Shown: positions 44,922 through 58,393, numbered from the stretch's first letter. The stretch is 64,000 bases of DNA from Actinobacillus equuli (GCF_900636745.1 NZ_LR134310.1:1542501-1606500); one strand, 5' to 3'. Notes: generated by a model from the letters alone, not told the origin. A program made the numbers and translations.

Positions 44922-47009
44922 ATGAAAAAAACGTTTTTCTATTCGACAGTCGCTTCGGCAGTAGCCTTAGCCATCTCACCGGCAATCGCACAAGAAACCG
45001 CAGTCTTGGATGAGGTGTCGGTGGTTTCTTCCGGTTCAATGTACAAAATGGGCGAAGTACCGGTACATCAAGCGAAATCAGCGGTCGCAATCAGCCGTGA
45101 AGATTTGGATAAACAAGATGTGAAAAAAGCGGACGAAATCGGGCGTTATCAGGCTGGTTTTGCTAACCAAGTCTTTGGTAATGATACCAATACCAACTGG
45201 TTCCGAGTACGTGGTGCGGAAGTTTCTCAAGCTGTGGACGGCTTACCGACTTTTAGCTACGGCTTTTTCACACCTTACGTGGAAACGTTCGGTTTAGAAG
45301 CGGTAGAGGTGACTAAAGGCGCAGATTCAATGACGTTTGGTGCGGCAAATTCAGGCGGTTTAATTAACTATGTTACTAAGCGTGCGCACCGAGATCAAAT
45401 CGGTCGTGGTGAATTTAAAACGAATTTTGGCAGCAATAATTTGTATGGCTTTGGTGCGGATTACACCGGCAAAATTACCGATGATGAAAATGTTCGCTAT
45501 CGTGTCGTGGCTTCATTAAACCATGCGGACGGGGAATGGAAAGATACCGATAATAAAACGGTTTATATTGCGCCAAGCCTTGAATGGGATATTTCGGAGC
45601 GTACCCGCTTAAGTATTTTAACCAGCTATCAAAAGGATAGCGGCACGCCAAGTTCTAATTTCTACCCGCAAGAAGGGACGTTACGTGCATTGCCGGACGG
45701 TTCATACTATAGCCGAAACCTAAACTTTGGTGATCCGGTAAATGATCATGAAGAGAATAAACAATACAGTATCGGTTATGAATTAAGTCATGATTTTGGT
45801 AATGGCTTGCGCGCAAACTCAAGTTATCGCTACAGTCATGTAGAAAACAATCACCGAGGCGGTTACATTTATCCGTCAGCATATGCGGCGGATTGGTCGG
45901 CAGTCGCACCAAGTGCTAACGGCTATAATGTATCGGGTCAAACTGTATTTAATCAGGGTAAAGCAATCTCACACTCAACGGATAACCGTATTAGCTGGGA
46001 TTTCAAAAACGATTGGTTAAAAAATACGGTGGTAGTCGGTACGGATTATCGCCACAATAAAGTGGATGCACAATATAGCTTATATGCGTTAGGTTATACG
46101 GCAAATTTACGTGATTATCGTGCAAGTTGGAACCAAACTGGGACACCGGTTGGCACGGATACGCATATTAAATCTCGTCAGTTAGGTTTCTATTTACAAA
46201 ATCAAGCTCGTATTGCGGATAAATATCTCTTAGGTTTTGGCATTCGTCATGATCGTGCGCGTCAAAACGAATATACCTCTGAGCAGACGGTTAAAAACAA
46301 TCATACTTCGTACTCCGGCTCATTAATGTATGAAGGCGCATACGGTTTAAATCCATACTTTAGTTATAGCGAGTCGTTCCGCTTACCGGTTGGTTTAAGC
46401 GGTAATCAGTCACTGTATGATCCGAATATCACTCGCCAATATGAGCTCGGGGTGAAATATTTGCCGACTTGGTTAGATGGCGTGATTACGCTTGCCGGAT
46501 TCCGAGCGAAAGATACCGGTGCATTAGTGAATAATGGCACCGGTGCAACGATCAGCAGTGCTGATCCAATTTATCGCAAAGGCTTTGAACTTCAAGCCGA
46601 TGTAAACTTGACTGAGAATTGGAATGCAACCTTAGCTTACACTTATACGAAAGCGGAAAGCAAAGCGGCAACCGGTGAGAAAACTCGTCAGTCTCTGATT
46701 CCGACTAATGCTTTAGCGGCTCGTACCGCTTATAACTTTACTGATGGCGTATTAAACGGCTTAACGGTGGGAGCGGGTGTACGTTATTTAGGGCATAGCG
46801 TAACTTCAAAAGGCTCGCTCTATTCACACGTTCGTGTGCCAAGTGCAACAGTGGTGGATTTAATGGCTCGTTATAATATCAATCAAAACTGGTCGGCACA
46901 GCTTAATGTGGATAACGTAGGCAACCGTAAGTATGTCGCTGCTTGTGACTACTACTGCTACTATGGTGCGGAACGTAAAGTAAATGCCACAGTAAGTTAC
47001 AAATTCTAA
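44922..47009 (+). CDS. fhuA: TonB-dependent ferric hydroxamate receptor FhuA
   Basis: Outer-membrane receptor for ferrichrome-type siderophores. I start at the ATG at 44922 (MKKTFFYSTVASAVALAISPAIAQ), which gives a clean signal peptide and 695 residues; the GTG at 44913 lies within the ribosome binding region. The plug domain (about residues 25-150) has the TonB-box region DEVSVVSSG and VTKGADSMTFGAANSGGLINYVTKR; the 22-strand barrel follows and ends ATVSYKF. It comes 46 bases after fhuB in the same operon. Confidence 0.93.
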   Translation: MKKTFFYSTVASAVALAISPAIAQETAVLDEVSVVSSGSMYKMGEVPVHQAKSAVAISREDLDKQDVKKADEIGRYQAGFANQVFGNDTNTNWFRVRGAEVSQAVDGLPTFSYGFFTPYVETFGLEAVEVTKGADSMTFGAANSGGLINYVTKRAHRDQIGRGEFKTNFGSNNLYGFGADYTGKITDDENVRYRVVASLNHADGEWKDTDNKTVYIAPSLEWDISERTRLSILTSYQKDSGTPSSNFYPQEGTLRALPDGSYYSRNLNFGDPVNDHEENKQYSIGYELSHDFGNGLRANSSYRYSHVENNHRGGYIYPSAYAADWSAVAPSANGYNVSGQTVFNQGKAISHSTDNRISWDFKNDWLKNTVVVGTDYRHNKVDAQYSLYALGYTANLRDYRASWNQTGTPVGTDTHIKSRQLGFYLQNQARIADKYLLGFGIRHDRARQNEYTSEQTVKNNHTSYSGSLMYEGAYGLNPYFSYSESFRLPVGLSGNQSLYDPNITRQYELGVKYLPTWLDGVITLAGFRAKDTGALVNNGTGATISSADPIYRKGFELQADVNLTENWNATLAYTYTKAESKAATGEKTRQSLIPTNALAARTAYNFTDGVLNGLTVGAGVRYLGHSVTSKGSLYSHVRVPSATVVDLMARYNINQNWSAQLNVDNVGNRKYVAACDYYCYYGAERKVNATVSYKF

Positions 47010-47036
47010 TTTGCAAAACCTATCAAAAGAGCTGAT

Positions 47037-47063
47037 AATCTCAGCTCTTTTTTATCATAACCA
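47037..47063 (+). terminator. Intrinsic terminator of fhuCDBA
   Basis: Perfect stem AAGAGCTGA/TCAGCTCTT with a 5-base loop and T-run, 28 bases after the fhuA stop. Confidence 0.92.
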
Positions 47064-47075
47064 TAAGGAAACAAT

Positions 47076-47393
47076 ATGCAATTTAAAGACTATTTAGCAA
47101 CCTTTTCAGCGGTTGATCATCTTGCCGGTTTAAATGTGCGTAATGCACAAGGGGAAGTGATTCATCATATTCCGGCTGTGGAAGGTAAATTGGGTTCACT
47201 TAAACTTTACAACGCCTTAGCGGAAAAATTTGACGGGAAATTAACCGCTTCAGCGGCACAACAAGGCATTGAATGGTTTGCCGAACACGTGGAAGACGCA
47301 AAACAAAATGCCGGTAAACACCCGAATATCGATTTATTATTTAAAGTCATTAACGAAGATTTAGCATTAACGCTCGAGCCTGTCGCAAAGTGA
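47076..47393 (+). CDS. DUF2322-like conserved protein
   Basis: A 105-residue soluble protein that I match, with moderate confidence, to the DUF2322 family found in Pasteurellaceae and Neisseriaceae. Typical parts are LAGLNVRNAQGEVIHHIPAVEGKLGSLKLYNALAEKF and GIEWFAEHVEDAKQNAGKHPNIDLLF. No catalytic motif or signal peptide is seen and the function is unknown. ATAAGGAA precedes the ATG; it lies after the fhu terminator and is a separate unit or a read-through gene. Confidence 0.75.
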   Translation: MQFKDYLATFSAVDHLAGLNVRNAQGEVIHHIPAVEGKLGSLKLYNALAEKFDGKLTASAAQQGIEWFAEHVEDAKQNAGKHPNIDLLFKVINEDLALTLEPVAK

Positions 47394-47417
47394 TCATCGT
47401 GAAGTAATTCATAAACG

Positions 47418-47462
47418 ACAAGCGGTCGGAATTTGCAAAAATTTGCAGAATCCGACCGCTTG
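47418..47462. terminator. Inverted uptake-sequence pair before purC
   Basis: Arms ACAAGCGGTCGGA and TCCGACCGCTTG around a 20-base loop, between converging genes. Confidence 0.75.
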
Positions 47463-47482
47463 CTTTTAGGGAAAAGCGAGAA

Positions 47483-48340
47483 TTATTTGGTTAATAAATC
47501 TAACGCTTCTTGGTATTTCGCCACGGTTTTTTCAATTACGTCCGCCGGTACTTTCGGTGCCGGAGCTTGTTTGTTCCAACCGCTGTTTTCCAACCAGTCA
47601 CGCACAAATTGTTTGTCGAATGACGGCGGGTTTGTGCCTTCTTGATAGGTATCTACCGACCAAAAACGGCTTGAGTCAGGGGTTAGCACTTCATCCATTA
47701 AAGTCAGCGTGCCGTTCTCATCTAAACCGAATTCAAATTTGGTATCGCAAATAATAATGCCTTTAGTGAGTGCATATTCCGCCGCTTCAGTATAAAGTGC
47801 AATTGCCGCATCACGTACTTTTGCGGCTAATTCCGCACCGATTTGGCGTTCGCATTCTTCGTATGAAATATTAATATCGTGATCGCCCACTTCCGCTTTG
47901 CTTGACGGGGTGAAAATCGGTTGTGGCAATTTGCTTGCTTCCACTAAACCTGCCGGTAATTTTAAACCGCAAATCGTGCCGGTTTGATTATAGTCTTTTA
48001 AACCCGAACCGGTTAAATAGCCACGCACAATCGATTCAATTTTTACCGGTGTTAAGCGTTTACAAACCACGGCACGGTGCTGAATTGCTTCCGCTTCTTC
48101 TTTTGGTAAAACATCAAAAACGGAATCGCCGGTGAAATGATTCGGCATAATGTGCGCTAATTTTTGGAACCAGAAATTAGAAATTTGGGTGAGGATTTCG
48201 CCTTTACGAGGAATTGGATCATCTAAGATCACATCAAATGCGGATAAACGATCGGTGGCTACCATTAACATACGTTTATCATCAATTTCATAAAGATCAC
48301 GTACTTTTCCCGAATAGATTTTTTTTAAGCTAATTTGCAT
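47483..48340 (-). CDS. purC: Phosphoribosylaminoimidazole-succinocarboxamide synthase PurC
   Basis: PurC joins aspartate to CAIR in purine synthesis, giving SAICAR. The 285-residue product is the longer form of the family, beginning [42 protein letters not shown], with [19 protein letters not shown] and [38 protein letters not shown]'s product AICAR links purine and histidine synthesis, and purC is divergent from the his operon. A PurR box lies in its promoter. Confidence 0.95.
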   Translation of the reverse strand: MQISLKKIYSGKVRDLYEIDDKRMLMVATDRLSAFDVILDDPIPRKGEILTQISNFWFQKLAHIMPNHFTGDSVFDVLPKEEAEAIQHRAVVCKRLTPVKIESIVRGYLTGSGLKDYNQTGTICGLKLPAGLVEASKLPQPIFTPSSKAEVGDHDINISYEECERQIGAELAAKVRDAAIALYTEAAEYALTKGIIICDTKFEFGLDENGTLTLMDEVLTPDSSRFWSVDTYQEGTNPPSFDKQFVRDWLENSGWNKQAPAPKVPADVIEKTVAKYQEALDLLTK

Positions 48341-48388
48341 GGTTAAAAATTCCTTTAGAACAAAAAATTAAGCGAATTATACCCTTTT

Positions 48389-48404
48389 ACGCAAACGATT
48401 GCGA
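48389..48404 (-). promoter_or_regulatory. PurR operator upstream of purC
   Basis: ACGCAAACGATTGCGA matches the PurR consensus ACGCAAACGTTTGCGT at 14 of 16 positions, about 50 bases upstream of the purC start. Confidence 0.85.
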
Positions 48405-48442
48405 ATTTATTCTAAAAGAAGAAATTTTTATCAAAAAACAAC

Positions 48443-48471
48443 TTGCAATCTATAAATTTTGAGCGTATTTT
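48443..48471 (+). promoter_or_regulatory. Probable his operon promoter
   Basis: TTGCAA, 17-base spacer, TATTTT, about 50 bases before the his leader peptide. It is the best sigma-70-type match in the gap. Confidence 0.55.
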
Positions 48472-48521
48472 AAATAGCAACTCAACAAAATTTATACGAA
48501 TTTTATATAAGAGAACCTATT

Positions 48522-48563
48522 ATGAACTTTATCCGTACTCATCATCACCATCATTCAACCTGA
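48522..48563 (+). CDS. hisL: his operon leader peptide
   Basis: A 13-codon leader, MNFIRTHHHHHST, with five consecutive histidine codons. Ribosome stalling at these codons when charged tRNA-His is scarce switches the downstream attenuator. A GAGAA motif precedes the ATG. E. coli has seven histidines. Confidence 0.95.
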   Translation: MNFIRTHHHHHST

Positions 48564-48588
48564 TATCTTTCGGGCATTTGAGTGTGGT

Positions 48589-48684
48589 CGGAAGATAGCA
48601 ATCTTCCGAGTACGTATAAATCGCAATCGCATACAGCAGCAAAATACATAACCTCTCGGAAGGCAACTTTCGAGAGGTTTTTTT
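48589..48684 (+). promoter_or_regulatory. his attenuator
   Basis: A perfect 8-bp hairpin CGGAAGAT-AGCA-ATCTTCCG (48589-48608) is followed by the terminator stem CCTCTCG/CGAGAGG (48652-48677) with a T7 tail. The TTTCGGG/CTCTCGGAAGG words allow alternative pairing with the leader. Ordinary his attenuation, 37 bases before hisG. Confidence 0.88.
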
Positions 48685-48720
48685 ATATCTAAAATTTAAA
48701 CACAACATGGGAAAGACAAA

Positions 48721-49620
48721 ATGACAACAACAAACCGTTTACGTATCGCACTGCAAAAGAAAGGGCGTTTAAGCAAAGATTGCAACGAATTACTCAAACA
48801 ATGCGGCGTGAAAATTAACTGGAATGAACAGCGCTTAATCGCTTATGCGGAAAATATGCCGATTGAAATTTTGCGTGTGCGTGATGACGATATTCCGGGC
48901 TTAGTTTTTGAAGGCGTAGTGGATCTCGGCGTGATTGGGGAAAATGTACTGGAAGAAGAGGAACTCGGTCGTCTTGCTCGAGGTGAGCAGGTTGAATATA
49001 AAAAATTACGTACCTTGGATTTTGGCGGCTGCCGTTTGTCGTTAGCAATCGATCGTGACCGCACTTATAACGGCATACAAGATTTTGTTAATTCACGTAT
49101 CGCCACCAGCTATCCGAACTTACTCAAACGCTATATGAACGAAAAGGGCGTAGCGTTTAAAAGCACCTTACTTAACGGCTCTGTCGAAGTCGCGCCTTCC
49201 GCCGGTTTAGCCGATGCGATTTGCGATTTGGTTTCATCCGGCGCAACGTTAGAAGCGAACGGTTTAAAAGAAGTGGAAGTGATTTATCAATCCAAAGCCT
49301 GCCTGATTCAACGTGCCGAACCGCTTTCAACCGAAAAACAAGCGTTAGTCGATCGCCTACTCACCCGAATTCAAGGCGTACAACAAGCGGCGGAAAGTAA
49401 ATACATTATGCTGCACGCCCCAAAAGATAAACTCAAAGAAATCACCGCACTTTTACCGGGTGTGGAAAACCCAACCATTCTCCCGCTCGCTAATGATTCC
49501 GCCCGTGTTGCGATGCACGTAGTCAGCCAAGAAAATCTGTTTTGGGAAACGATGGAACAACTGAAAGAAATGGGTGCAAGTTCGGTATTAGTACTGCCGA
49601 TTGAGAAGATGTTGGCTTAA
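48721..49620 (+). CDS. hisG: ATP phosphoribosyltransferase HisG
   Basis: First enzyme of histidine synthesis, joining ATP and PRPP, and inhibited by histidine. The 299-residue long form has [24 protein letters not shown], the PRPP loop [26 protein letters not shown]-like segment, and the C-terminal regulatory ACT-like domain ([22 protein letters not shown]). It heads the operon behind the attenuator. Confidence 0.97.
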   Translation: MTTTNRLRIALQKKGRLSKDCNELLKQCGVKINWNEQRLIAYAENMPIEILRVRDDDIPGLVFEGVVDLGVIGENVLEEEELGRLARGEQVEYKKLRTLDFGGCRLSLAIDRDRTYNGIQDFVNSRIATSYPNLLKRYMNEKGVAFKSTLLNGSVEVAPSAGLADAICDLVSSGATLEANGLKEVEVIYQSKACLIQRAEPLSTEKQALVDRLLTRIQGVQQAAESKYIMLHAPKDKLKEITALLPGVENPTILPLANDSARVAMHVVSQENLFWETMEQLKEMGASSVLVLPIEKMLA

Positions 49621-49729
49621 CCACGCACTAACATACGTGGTTACGCATGGTGATGTCGCTCTGCGACATTATACAGAATAAGGTTGCGGAGCAACCACAC
49701 TATAAATAACCCCATACGTGAGTGTGGGG
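49621..49729 (+). repeat. Composite palindromic element A (hisG/hisD)
   Basis: Begins at the first base after the hisG stop. Order: outer hairpin CCACG..CGTGG (49621-49640); left long arm GGTTACGCATGGTG; inner hairpin ATGTCGC-tct-GCGACAT (49653-49669); inner hairpin GGTTGC-gga-GCAACC (49682-49696); right long arm CACTATAAATAACC; outer hairpin CCCCA..TGGGG (49710-49729). The hisD ribosome binding site starts two bases later. Confidence 0.9.
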
Positions 49730-49742
49730 ACAGGAGAAAAAT

Positions 49743-52209
<2,467 letters not shown>

Positions 52210-52221
52210 GCCGTATAGGTA

Positions 52222-52325
52222 CCACGCACTTACGTACGTGGTTATACATAGTGTCGCTACTCCGTAGCGATCTGGTATGATGCGGAGCATCATCACTATG
52301 TATAACCTAGCACGTGAGTGCTAGG
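52222..52325 (+). repeat. Composite palindromic element C (after hisC, before the transposase gene)
   Basis: The most symmetrical copy. Outer hairpin CCACG..CGTGG (52222-52241); left arm GGTTATACATAGTG (52240-52253) pairs perfectly over 14 bases with the right arm CACTATGTATAACC (52294-52307); between them TCGCTAC-tcc-GTAGCGA (52254-52270) and ATGATGC-gga-GCATCAT (52277-52293); outer hairpin CCTAGCAC-gtga-GTGCTAGG (52306-52325). It would fold as a four-way junction. Confidence 0.93.
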
Positions 52326-52339
52326 AAAAGAGAGGAAAT

Positions 52340-52795
52340 ATGAGCTACACCAGAAACCTATACCACATTATTTTTCGTACAAAATATGGCGTACCGAGTA
52401 TCGTAGAAGAAAATGAAGAATATCTTTATCGCTACATTTGGGGCTTTGTACGAGAACATCATTCGGTGCTTTATAGAGTGAATGGGATGCCAGATCATAT
52501 TCATCTTTTGGTGGAGTTGCATCCTATGCTTTCCGTAGCGGAATTTGTGCAGAAATTGAAAACGACAACCCATAAATGGATTGATGAAAATAAACATTTA
52601 TTTCCTGAATTTTATGCGTGGTCGAGAGGATATTGTTCTTTGACCTATTGTGAACGAGATAAAGCAAAAATCATCAATTACATTAAAAATCAGAAAGAAC
52701 ATCATAAAACGCAGAATTTTGTTGATGAAACCAAATTCTTATTGACCGAAGCTGGTATTGAAATCAACGAAAAATTTTTTGAAAAAGATCTATAG
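52340..52795 (+). CDS. Y1 (HUH) single-strand transposase, IS200/RAYT-like
   Basis: A 151-residue Y1_Tnp protein. It begins MSYTRNLYHIIFRTKYG; the metal-binding HUH motif is HIH in GMPDHIHLLVEL (about residues 52-63) and the catalytic tyrosine is in IINYIKNQKEHH near residue 114. Such enzymes cut and join single-stranded DNA next to hairpins. GAGAGGAAAT precedes the start. It sits between hisC and hisB, with palindromic element C before it and half-element D overlapping its stop; both flanking outer hairpins share CCTAGCAC..GTGCTAGG. No tnpB and no IS-type terminal repeats are present, which favours a REP-associated (RAYT-like) role; intact and same-strand as his. Confidence 0.88.
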   Translation: MSYTRNLYHIIFRTKYGVPSIVEENEEYLYRYIWGFVREHHSVLYRVNGMPDHIHLLVELHPMLSVAEFVQKLKTTTHKWIDENKHLFPEFYAWSRGYCSLTYCERDKAKIINYIKNQKEHHKTQNFVDETKFLLTEAGIEINEKFFEKDL

Positions 52796-52843
52796 CGACA
52801 CAGAGTATCGCCACTATGCTTAACCTAGCACGAGAGTGCTAGG
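52795..52843 (+). repeat. Half palindromic element D (before hisB)
   Basis: Right half of the composite element: inner hairpin GCGACAC-aga-GTATCGC (52795-52811, one mismatch, overlapping the last base of the transposase gene), right arm CACTATGCTTAACC, outer hairpin CCTAGCAC-gaga-GTGCTAGG (52824-52843). The left half is absent; the transposase gene stands in its place. Confidence 0.88.
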
Positions 52844-52859
52844 AAACAGGAGAACCAAT

Positions 52860-53942
52860 ATGCAACCCACCCTATTCATCGACCGTGATGGCACTTTGAT
52901 TGATGAGCCGAAAACCGATTTCCAAATTGACAGTTTGGAGAAACTCAAATTGGAACGCAATGTGATTCCTGCGTTACTGAAATTAAAAGATCACTACCGT
53001 TTTGTGATGGTCAGTAATCAAGACGGTTTAGGCACGGCGTCGTTTCCACAGGAAACCTTCGATAAACCACACAATGCGATGTTAGAGATTTTCCACTCGC
53101 AAGGCATTGAATTTGATGCGATTTTGATTTGTCCACACAAGCCAGAAGACAACTGTGATTGCCGTAAACCGAAGATCAAATTGCTGAAAAAATATATCGA
53201 CAAAAATTTGTTCGATCCTGACCGCAGTTTTGTGATCGGCGACCGTGCCACCGATGTGCAGCTGGCGGAAAATCTTGGTATTCAGGCGTTGCAATATCAC
53301 CCAGAAAAATTAGATTGGGATCTAATTGTGGAAAAATTATTGCTAAAAACGACCGCTTGTGAACGCCCGTCCCGCTATGCGGAAGTGGTTCGCACCACCA
53401 AAGAAACTGATATCAAAGTGCAAGTGTGGTTGGACGAAACTGGCATAAACCAAATCAGCACAGGCGTGGGCTTTTTCGACCATATGCTCGACCAAATCGC
53501 CACGCACGGCGGTTTTAGAATGAACGTGCAATGCAAAGGCGACTTGTGGATTGACGAACACCACACCGTGGAAGACACCGCCCTCGCACTCGGCACAGCA
53601 TTAAAACAGGCGTTAGGCGACAAACGTGGCATTCAACGCTTCGGCTTCGTGCTGCCGATGGACGAATGCCGTGCCGAATGTGCGTTGGACTTGTCAGGCA
53701 GACCGTGGATCAAATTCAAGGCGAAATTTAACCGTGAAAAAGTGGGCGATTTTAGCACCGAGCTGACCGAGCATTTTTTCCAATCGCTCGCCTTTTCGAT
53801 GCTCGCCACGCTCCACCTAAAAGCCCGTGGCGACAATGACCACCACAAAATCGAAAGCCTATTCAAAGTATTTGGTAGAACTCTAAGACAGTGTATTAAA
53901 GTGGAAGGGAATGAGTTGCCGAGTAGTAAGGGAGTGTTGTGA
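52860..53942 (+). CDS. hisB: Bifunctional histidinol-phosphatase/imidazoleglycerol-phosphate dehydratase HisB
   Basis: Two-domain histidine enzyme. I start at the ATG at 52860 ([21 protein letters not shown]) behind ACAGGAG; 360 residues. The N-terminal HAD phosphatase (about 1-165) has DRDGTL and the zinc ligands in [14 protein letters not shown]; the C-terminal dehydratase (about 170-360) has the manganese motifs DEHHTVED and DNDHHKIES. The fused form is typical of gamma-proteobacteria. Confidence 0.97.
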   Translation: MQPTLFIDRDGTLIDEPKTDFQIDSLEKLKLERNVIPALLKLKDHYRFVMVSNQDGLGTASFPQETFDKPHNAMLEIFHSQGIEFDAILICPHKPEDNCDCRKPKIKLLKKYIDKNLFDPDRSFVIGDRATDVQLAENLGIQALQYHPEKLDWDLIVEKLLLKTTACERPSRYAEVVRTTKETDIKVQVWLDETGINQISTGVGFFDHMLDQIATHGGFRMNVQCKGDLWIDEHHTVEDTALALGTALKQALGDKRGIQRFGFVLPMDECRAECALDLSGRPWIKFKAKFNREKVGDFSTELTEHFFQSLAFSMLATLHLKARGDNDHHKIESLFKVFGRTLRQCIKVEGNELPSSKGVL

Positions 53943-53971
53943 TTTCTCACAAAACGTAAATAATGTGAATG

Positions 53972-53998
53972 GTAGGGACACACTGCGTGTGTCCCTAC
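53972..53998. repeat. GTAGGGACACAC palindrome after hisB
   Basis: GTAGGGACACAC-tgc-GTGTGTCCCTAC is a perfect 12-bp inverted repeat with no T-run. It is a different family from elements A-E and looks like another small dispersed palindrome; no second copy is in the window. It lies just upstream of an AT-rich accessory gene. Confidence 0.75.
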
Positions 53999-54069
53999 AA
54001 TCACGTTGAAAAAGTGCAGTTGGGGTTTGCGAAGTTTTTAGCGAAATTTGACTATTTATAAAAAGGAAA

Positions 54070-54605
54070 ATGATGTTACTTAGATATTATGAGTTGATTA
54101 GAAAATATATGGTTTCTGAACAATATAAATCAGATAAAAATACATCTGGATTTCAAGCAGCTATGGATATTATTGGAGATACATATCTTGCAATGTGTTC
54201 ATATAAAAAAATCGATAAAAATCAGGTAGATAAATATCTTTCTTATGTGCATGTTTATGGGATATTAAATATTCTTGAATTACAACAAGATGCAATTAAG
54301 GCTATATATAAATGCTTACTAGATAGAAAATACAATCCTGATAAAGATAATGAATTAAAAGATATCAGAGAAGTTAGAAATAAAGCAACTTCTCATTCTG
54401 TTGAATATATTAGAAAAGAAGATAAATTCCAAGGCTATGGAATTATTCGATCTTCATTATCAATAGCTAGTTTTGAATATTATTCTTTTTCTGATAATTG
54501 TTCACATATACAAGTCAATATCTTTGAAATGATTGAACGTCAAGAAAAAAGATTAATTGAGCTTTTAGCTGAAATTTGTCAAGAATTAAATCTAAGAGAA
54601 GAGCA

Positions 54606-54609
<4 letters not shown>
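54070..54609 (+). CDS. AT-rich accessory gene in the his operon, possible HEPN-type protein
   Basis: I do not recognise the family. The 179-residue product is mostly helical by eye and has R103-NKATS-H109 in DIREVRNKATSHSVEY, matching the Rx4-6H active-site pattern of HEPN RNases, which are common in defence and toxin systems. No membrane span or signal peptide. Arginine is coded almost only by AGA and the gene is markedly AT-rich, unlike his genes that use CGT/CGC, so it was probably acquired. AAAAGGAAA precedes the start (second ATG at 54073 also possible). Its TGA overlaps the hisH ATG (ATGA), coupling it to hisH. No partner nucleotidyltransferase (MNT) gene is adjacent. Confidence 0.7.
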
Positions 54610-56831
<2,222 letters not shown>

Positions 56832-56869
56832 GTATATAATTACCAAAATTTAATAAATAGGATCAAAAA

Positions 56870-57745
56870 ATGGCAAAATCTGACAAAATAGATTCTCAAG
56901 TAGAAAATACTACTGATAGCGGTAAAGAAAAAATCCAATGCGGATTAATTATGCCTATATCATCAATTGATGGATGTTCTTCAGATCATTGGATTGAAAT
57001 TAAAAGCATTATATCTGATGCAATAGGTAGTATTTCTGATTTGGATATTAAAGTATCGTTAGTTAGTGATGCAGATGATGTAGGTGTTATTCAAAGAAGA
57101 ATTGTTCAGAATATTTATGATAATGATATTATTATTTGCGATGTGAGTGCCAAAAATCCAAATGTAATGTTTGAGTTAGGGATGCGTTTGGCATTTGATA
57201 AACCTACTATTATTATTAAAGATGATAAAACAGGGTACTCTTTTGATACTAACATAATTGAGCATCTTGAATACCCAAGAGATCTAAGATTTACGAAAAT
57301 TGTTACTTTTAAAAAAGCATTAGCAGAGAAAGTACTAGCTACTTATAAATCATATAAAAGTGATCCTGACTATACGACTTTCTTAAAACATTTTGCAACT
57401 ATTAAGCCTAAAAAATTAGATGAAAAAGAAGGTTCATCTCAGCAAGTTATAATGGAATTATTGGGTGATTTTAGAAGAGACATTGTAAGAGATATTAATA
57501 GACTAAATGAGAGAGAGGCTGTTATTAATAGGAGATCTATACCTAATAATCTAGAAGCTATAATCCGCACAACTTTAAGACTTAAAGAGTTTATTGATAA
57601 TAATCCAATTTCTATAGCAGATTTAGATTATAGAATAGCAATGGATATTTGTGATGCTCATAGGTATATACGTTCGCCTAATGAATTTAGAGAGATCTTT
57701 GAAGTCTTAAAATATTCGTTAATGCAAGAGAAAGATAGGGTTTAA
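56870..57745 (+). CDS. AT-rich accessory gene in the his operon with NDT/TIR-like N-terminal domain
   Basis: I do not recognise a named family. The 291-residue product has an N-terminal alpha/beta domain (about residues 22-145): IQCGLIMPISSIDG, then NDIIICDVSAKNPNVMFELGMRLAFDKPTIII, where D..(N)PNVxFELG resembles nucleoside 2-deoxyribosyltransferases and the TIR-like effector domains of defence proteins, with E102 the likely catalytic residue. EYPRDLRF follows. Residues about 165-291 are helical and charged (LLGDFRRDIVRDINRLNEREAVINRR), perhaps for oligomerisation. Arginine codons are nearly all AGA and the gene is AT-rich, indicating acquisition. AGGATC precedes the ATG; it ends three bases before hisIE. 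Confidence 0.75.
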   Translation: MAKSDKIDSQVENTTDSGKEKIQCGLIMPISSIDGCSSDHWIEIKSIISDAIGSISDLDIKVSLVSDADDVGVIQRRIVQNIYDNDIIICDVSAKNPNVMFELGMRLAFDKPTIIIKDDKTGYSFDTNIIEHLEYPRDLRFTKIVTFKKALAEKVLATYKSYKSDPDYTTFLKHFATIKPKKLDEKEGSSQQVIMELLGDFRRDIVRDINRLNEREAVINRRSIPNNLEAIIRTTLRLKEFIDNNPISIADLDYRIAMDICDAHRYIRSPNEFREIFEVLKYSLMQEKDRV

Positions 57746-57763
57746 TCTATGATAAACCCTATC
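57734..57763 (+). promoter_or_regulatory. Perfect inverted repeat around the hisIE start codon
   Basis: GATAGGGTTTA (57734-57744) and TAAACCCTATC (57753-57763) are perfect complements over 11 bases. The 8-base loop ATCTATGA holds the hisIE ATG. The left arm contains the stop of the accessory gene, the right arm is hisIE codons 2-5. In mRNA it would place the start codon in a hairpin loop. Confidence 0.75.
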
Positions 57764-58390
57764 AACTGGCAAAAAATCAACAACCTCCTTCCCGTCATTA
57801 TCCAACACTTCCAAACCAGTGAAGTATTAATGTTAGGCTATATGAACCAAGAGGCGTTAAATAAAACCATCGCTGAAAAAGTGGTAACTTTCTATTCACG
57901 CACCAAACAACGCCTGTGGACAAAAGGCGAAACGTCGGGGCATTTTCTTAATGTGGTGGATATGAGTTTGGATTGCGATAACGATACCTTATTGATTTTA
58001 GTAAATCCAATCGGGCCGACTTGCCATACGGGTGAGGGGAGCTGTTTCCACCAATTTGAAAGCCAGTCGGAGGGCGATTGGACGTGGTTTGCGAAATTGG
58101 AACAAGTACTTGCCGAGCGCAAATATGCCGATCCAGAAAGCTCTTATACCGCAAAACTGTATACTAAAGGCGTGAAGAAAATTGCTCAAAAAGTGGGGGA
58201 AGAAGGCGTTGAAACCGCATTAGCGGCGGTGTCGCAAGATAAAGAAGAAGTGGTAAGTGAAGCGGCAGATTTAGCCTATCACTTGACCGTATTATTGCAT
58301 TCGATGAATCTTGAATGGGGCGATGTGATTGCCAAATTAAAAGAGCGTCATCAGGGCATCGGGCTTCATCCGGAAGGTTCAAATAAATAA
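57749..58390 (+). CDS. hisI: Bifunctional phosphoribosyl-AMP cyclohydrolase/phosphoribosyl-ATP pyrophosphatase HisIE
   Basis: Performs the second and third steps of histidine synthesis. 213 residues: the cyclohydrolase domain (about 1-115) has [31 protein letters not shown] and the zinc cysteines of [25 protein letters not shown]; the pyrophosphatase domain (about 120-213) has [17 protein letters not shown] and [14 protein letters not shown]. Last his gene; its start lies in the loop of a perfect inverted repeat. No good ribosome binding site is visible apart from a GGG inside the stem, so coupling to the upstream accessory gene is possible. Confidence 0.96.
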   Translation: MINPINWQKINNLLPVIIQHFQTSEVLMLGYMNQEALNKTIAEKVVTFYSRTKQRLWTKGETSGHFLNVVDMSLDCDNDTLLILVNPIGPTCHTGEGSCFHQFESQSEGDWTWFAKLEQVLAERKYADPESSYTAKLYTKGVKKIAQKVGEEGVETALAAVSQDKEEVVSEAADLAYHLTVLLHSMNLEWGDVIAKLKERHQGIGLHPEGSNK

Positions 58391-58393
58391 CAT

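Noticed and set aside
52222-52843. Classical IS200 insertion sequence with its own boundaries
   Set aside because: The flanking hairpins belong to a repeat family that also occurs without the transposase at three other his junctions, so the unit is better described as transposase plus palindromic elements than as one ordinary insertion sequence. An IS200-like origin is not excluded.
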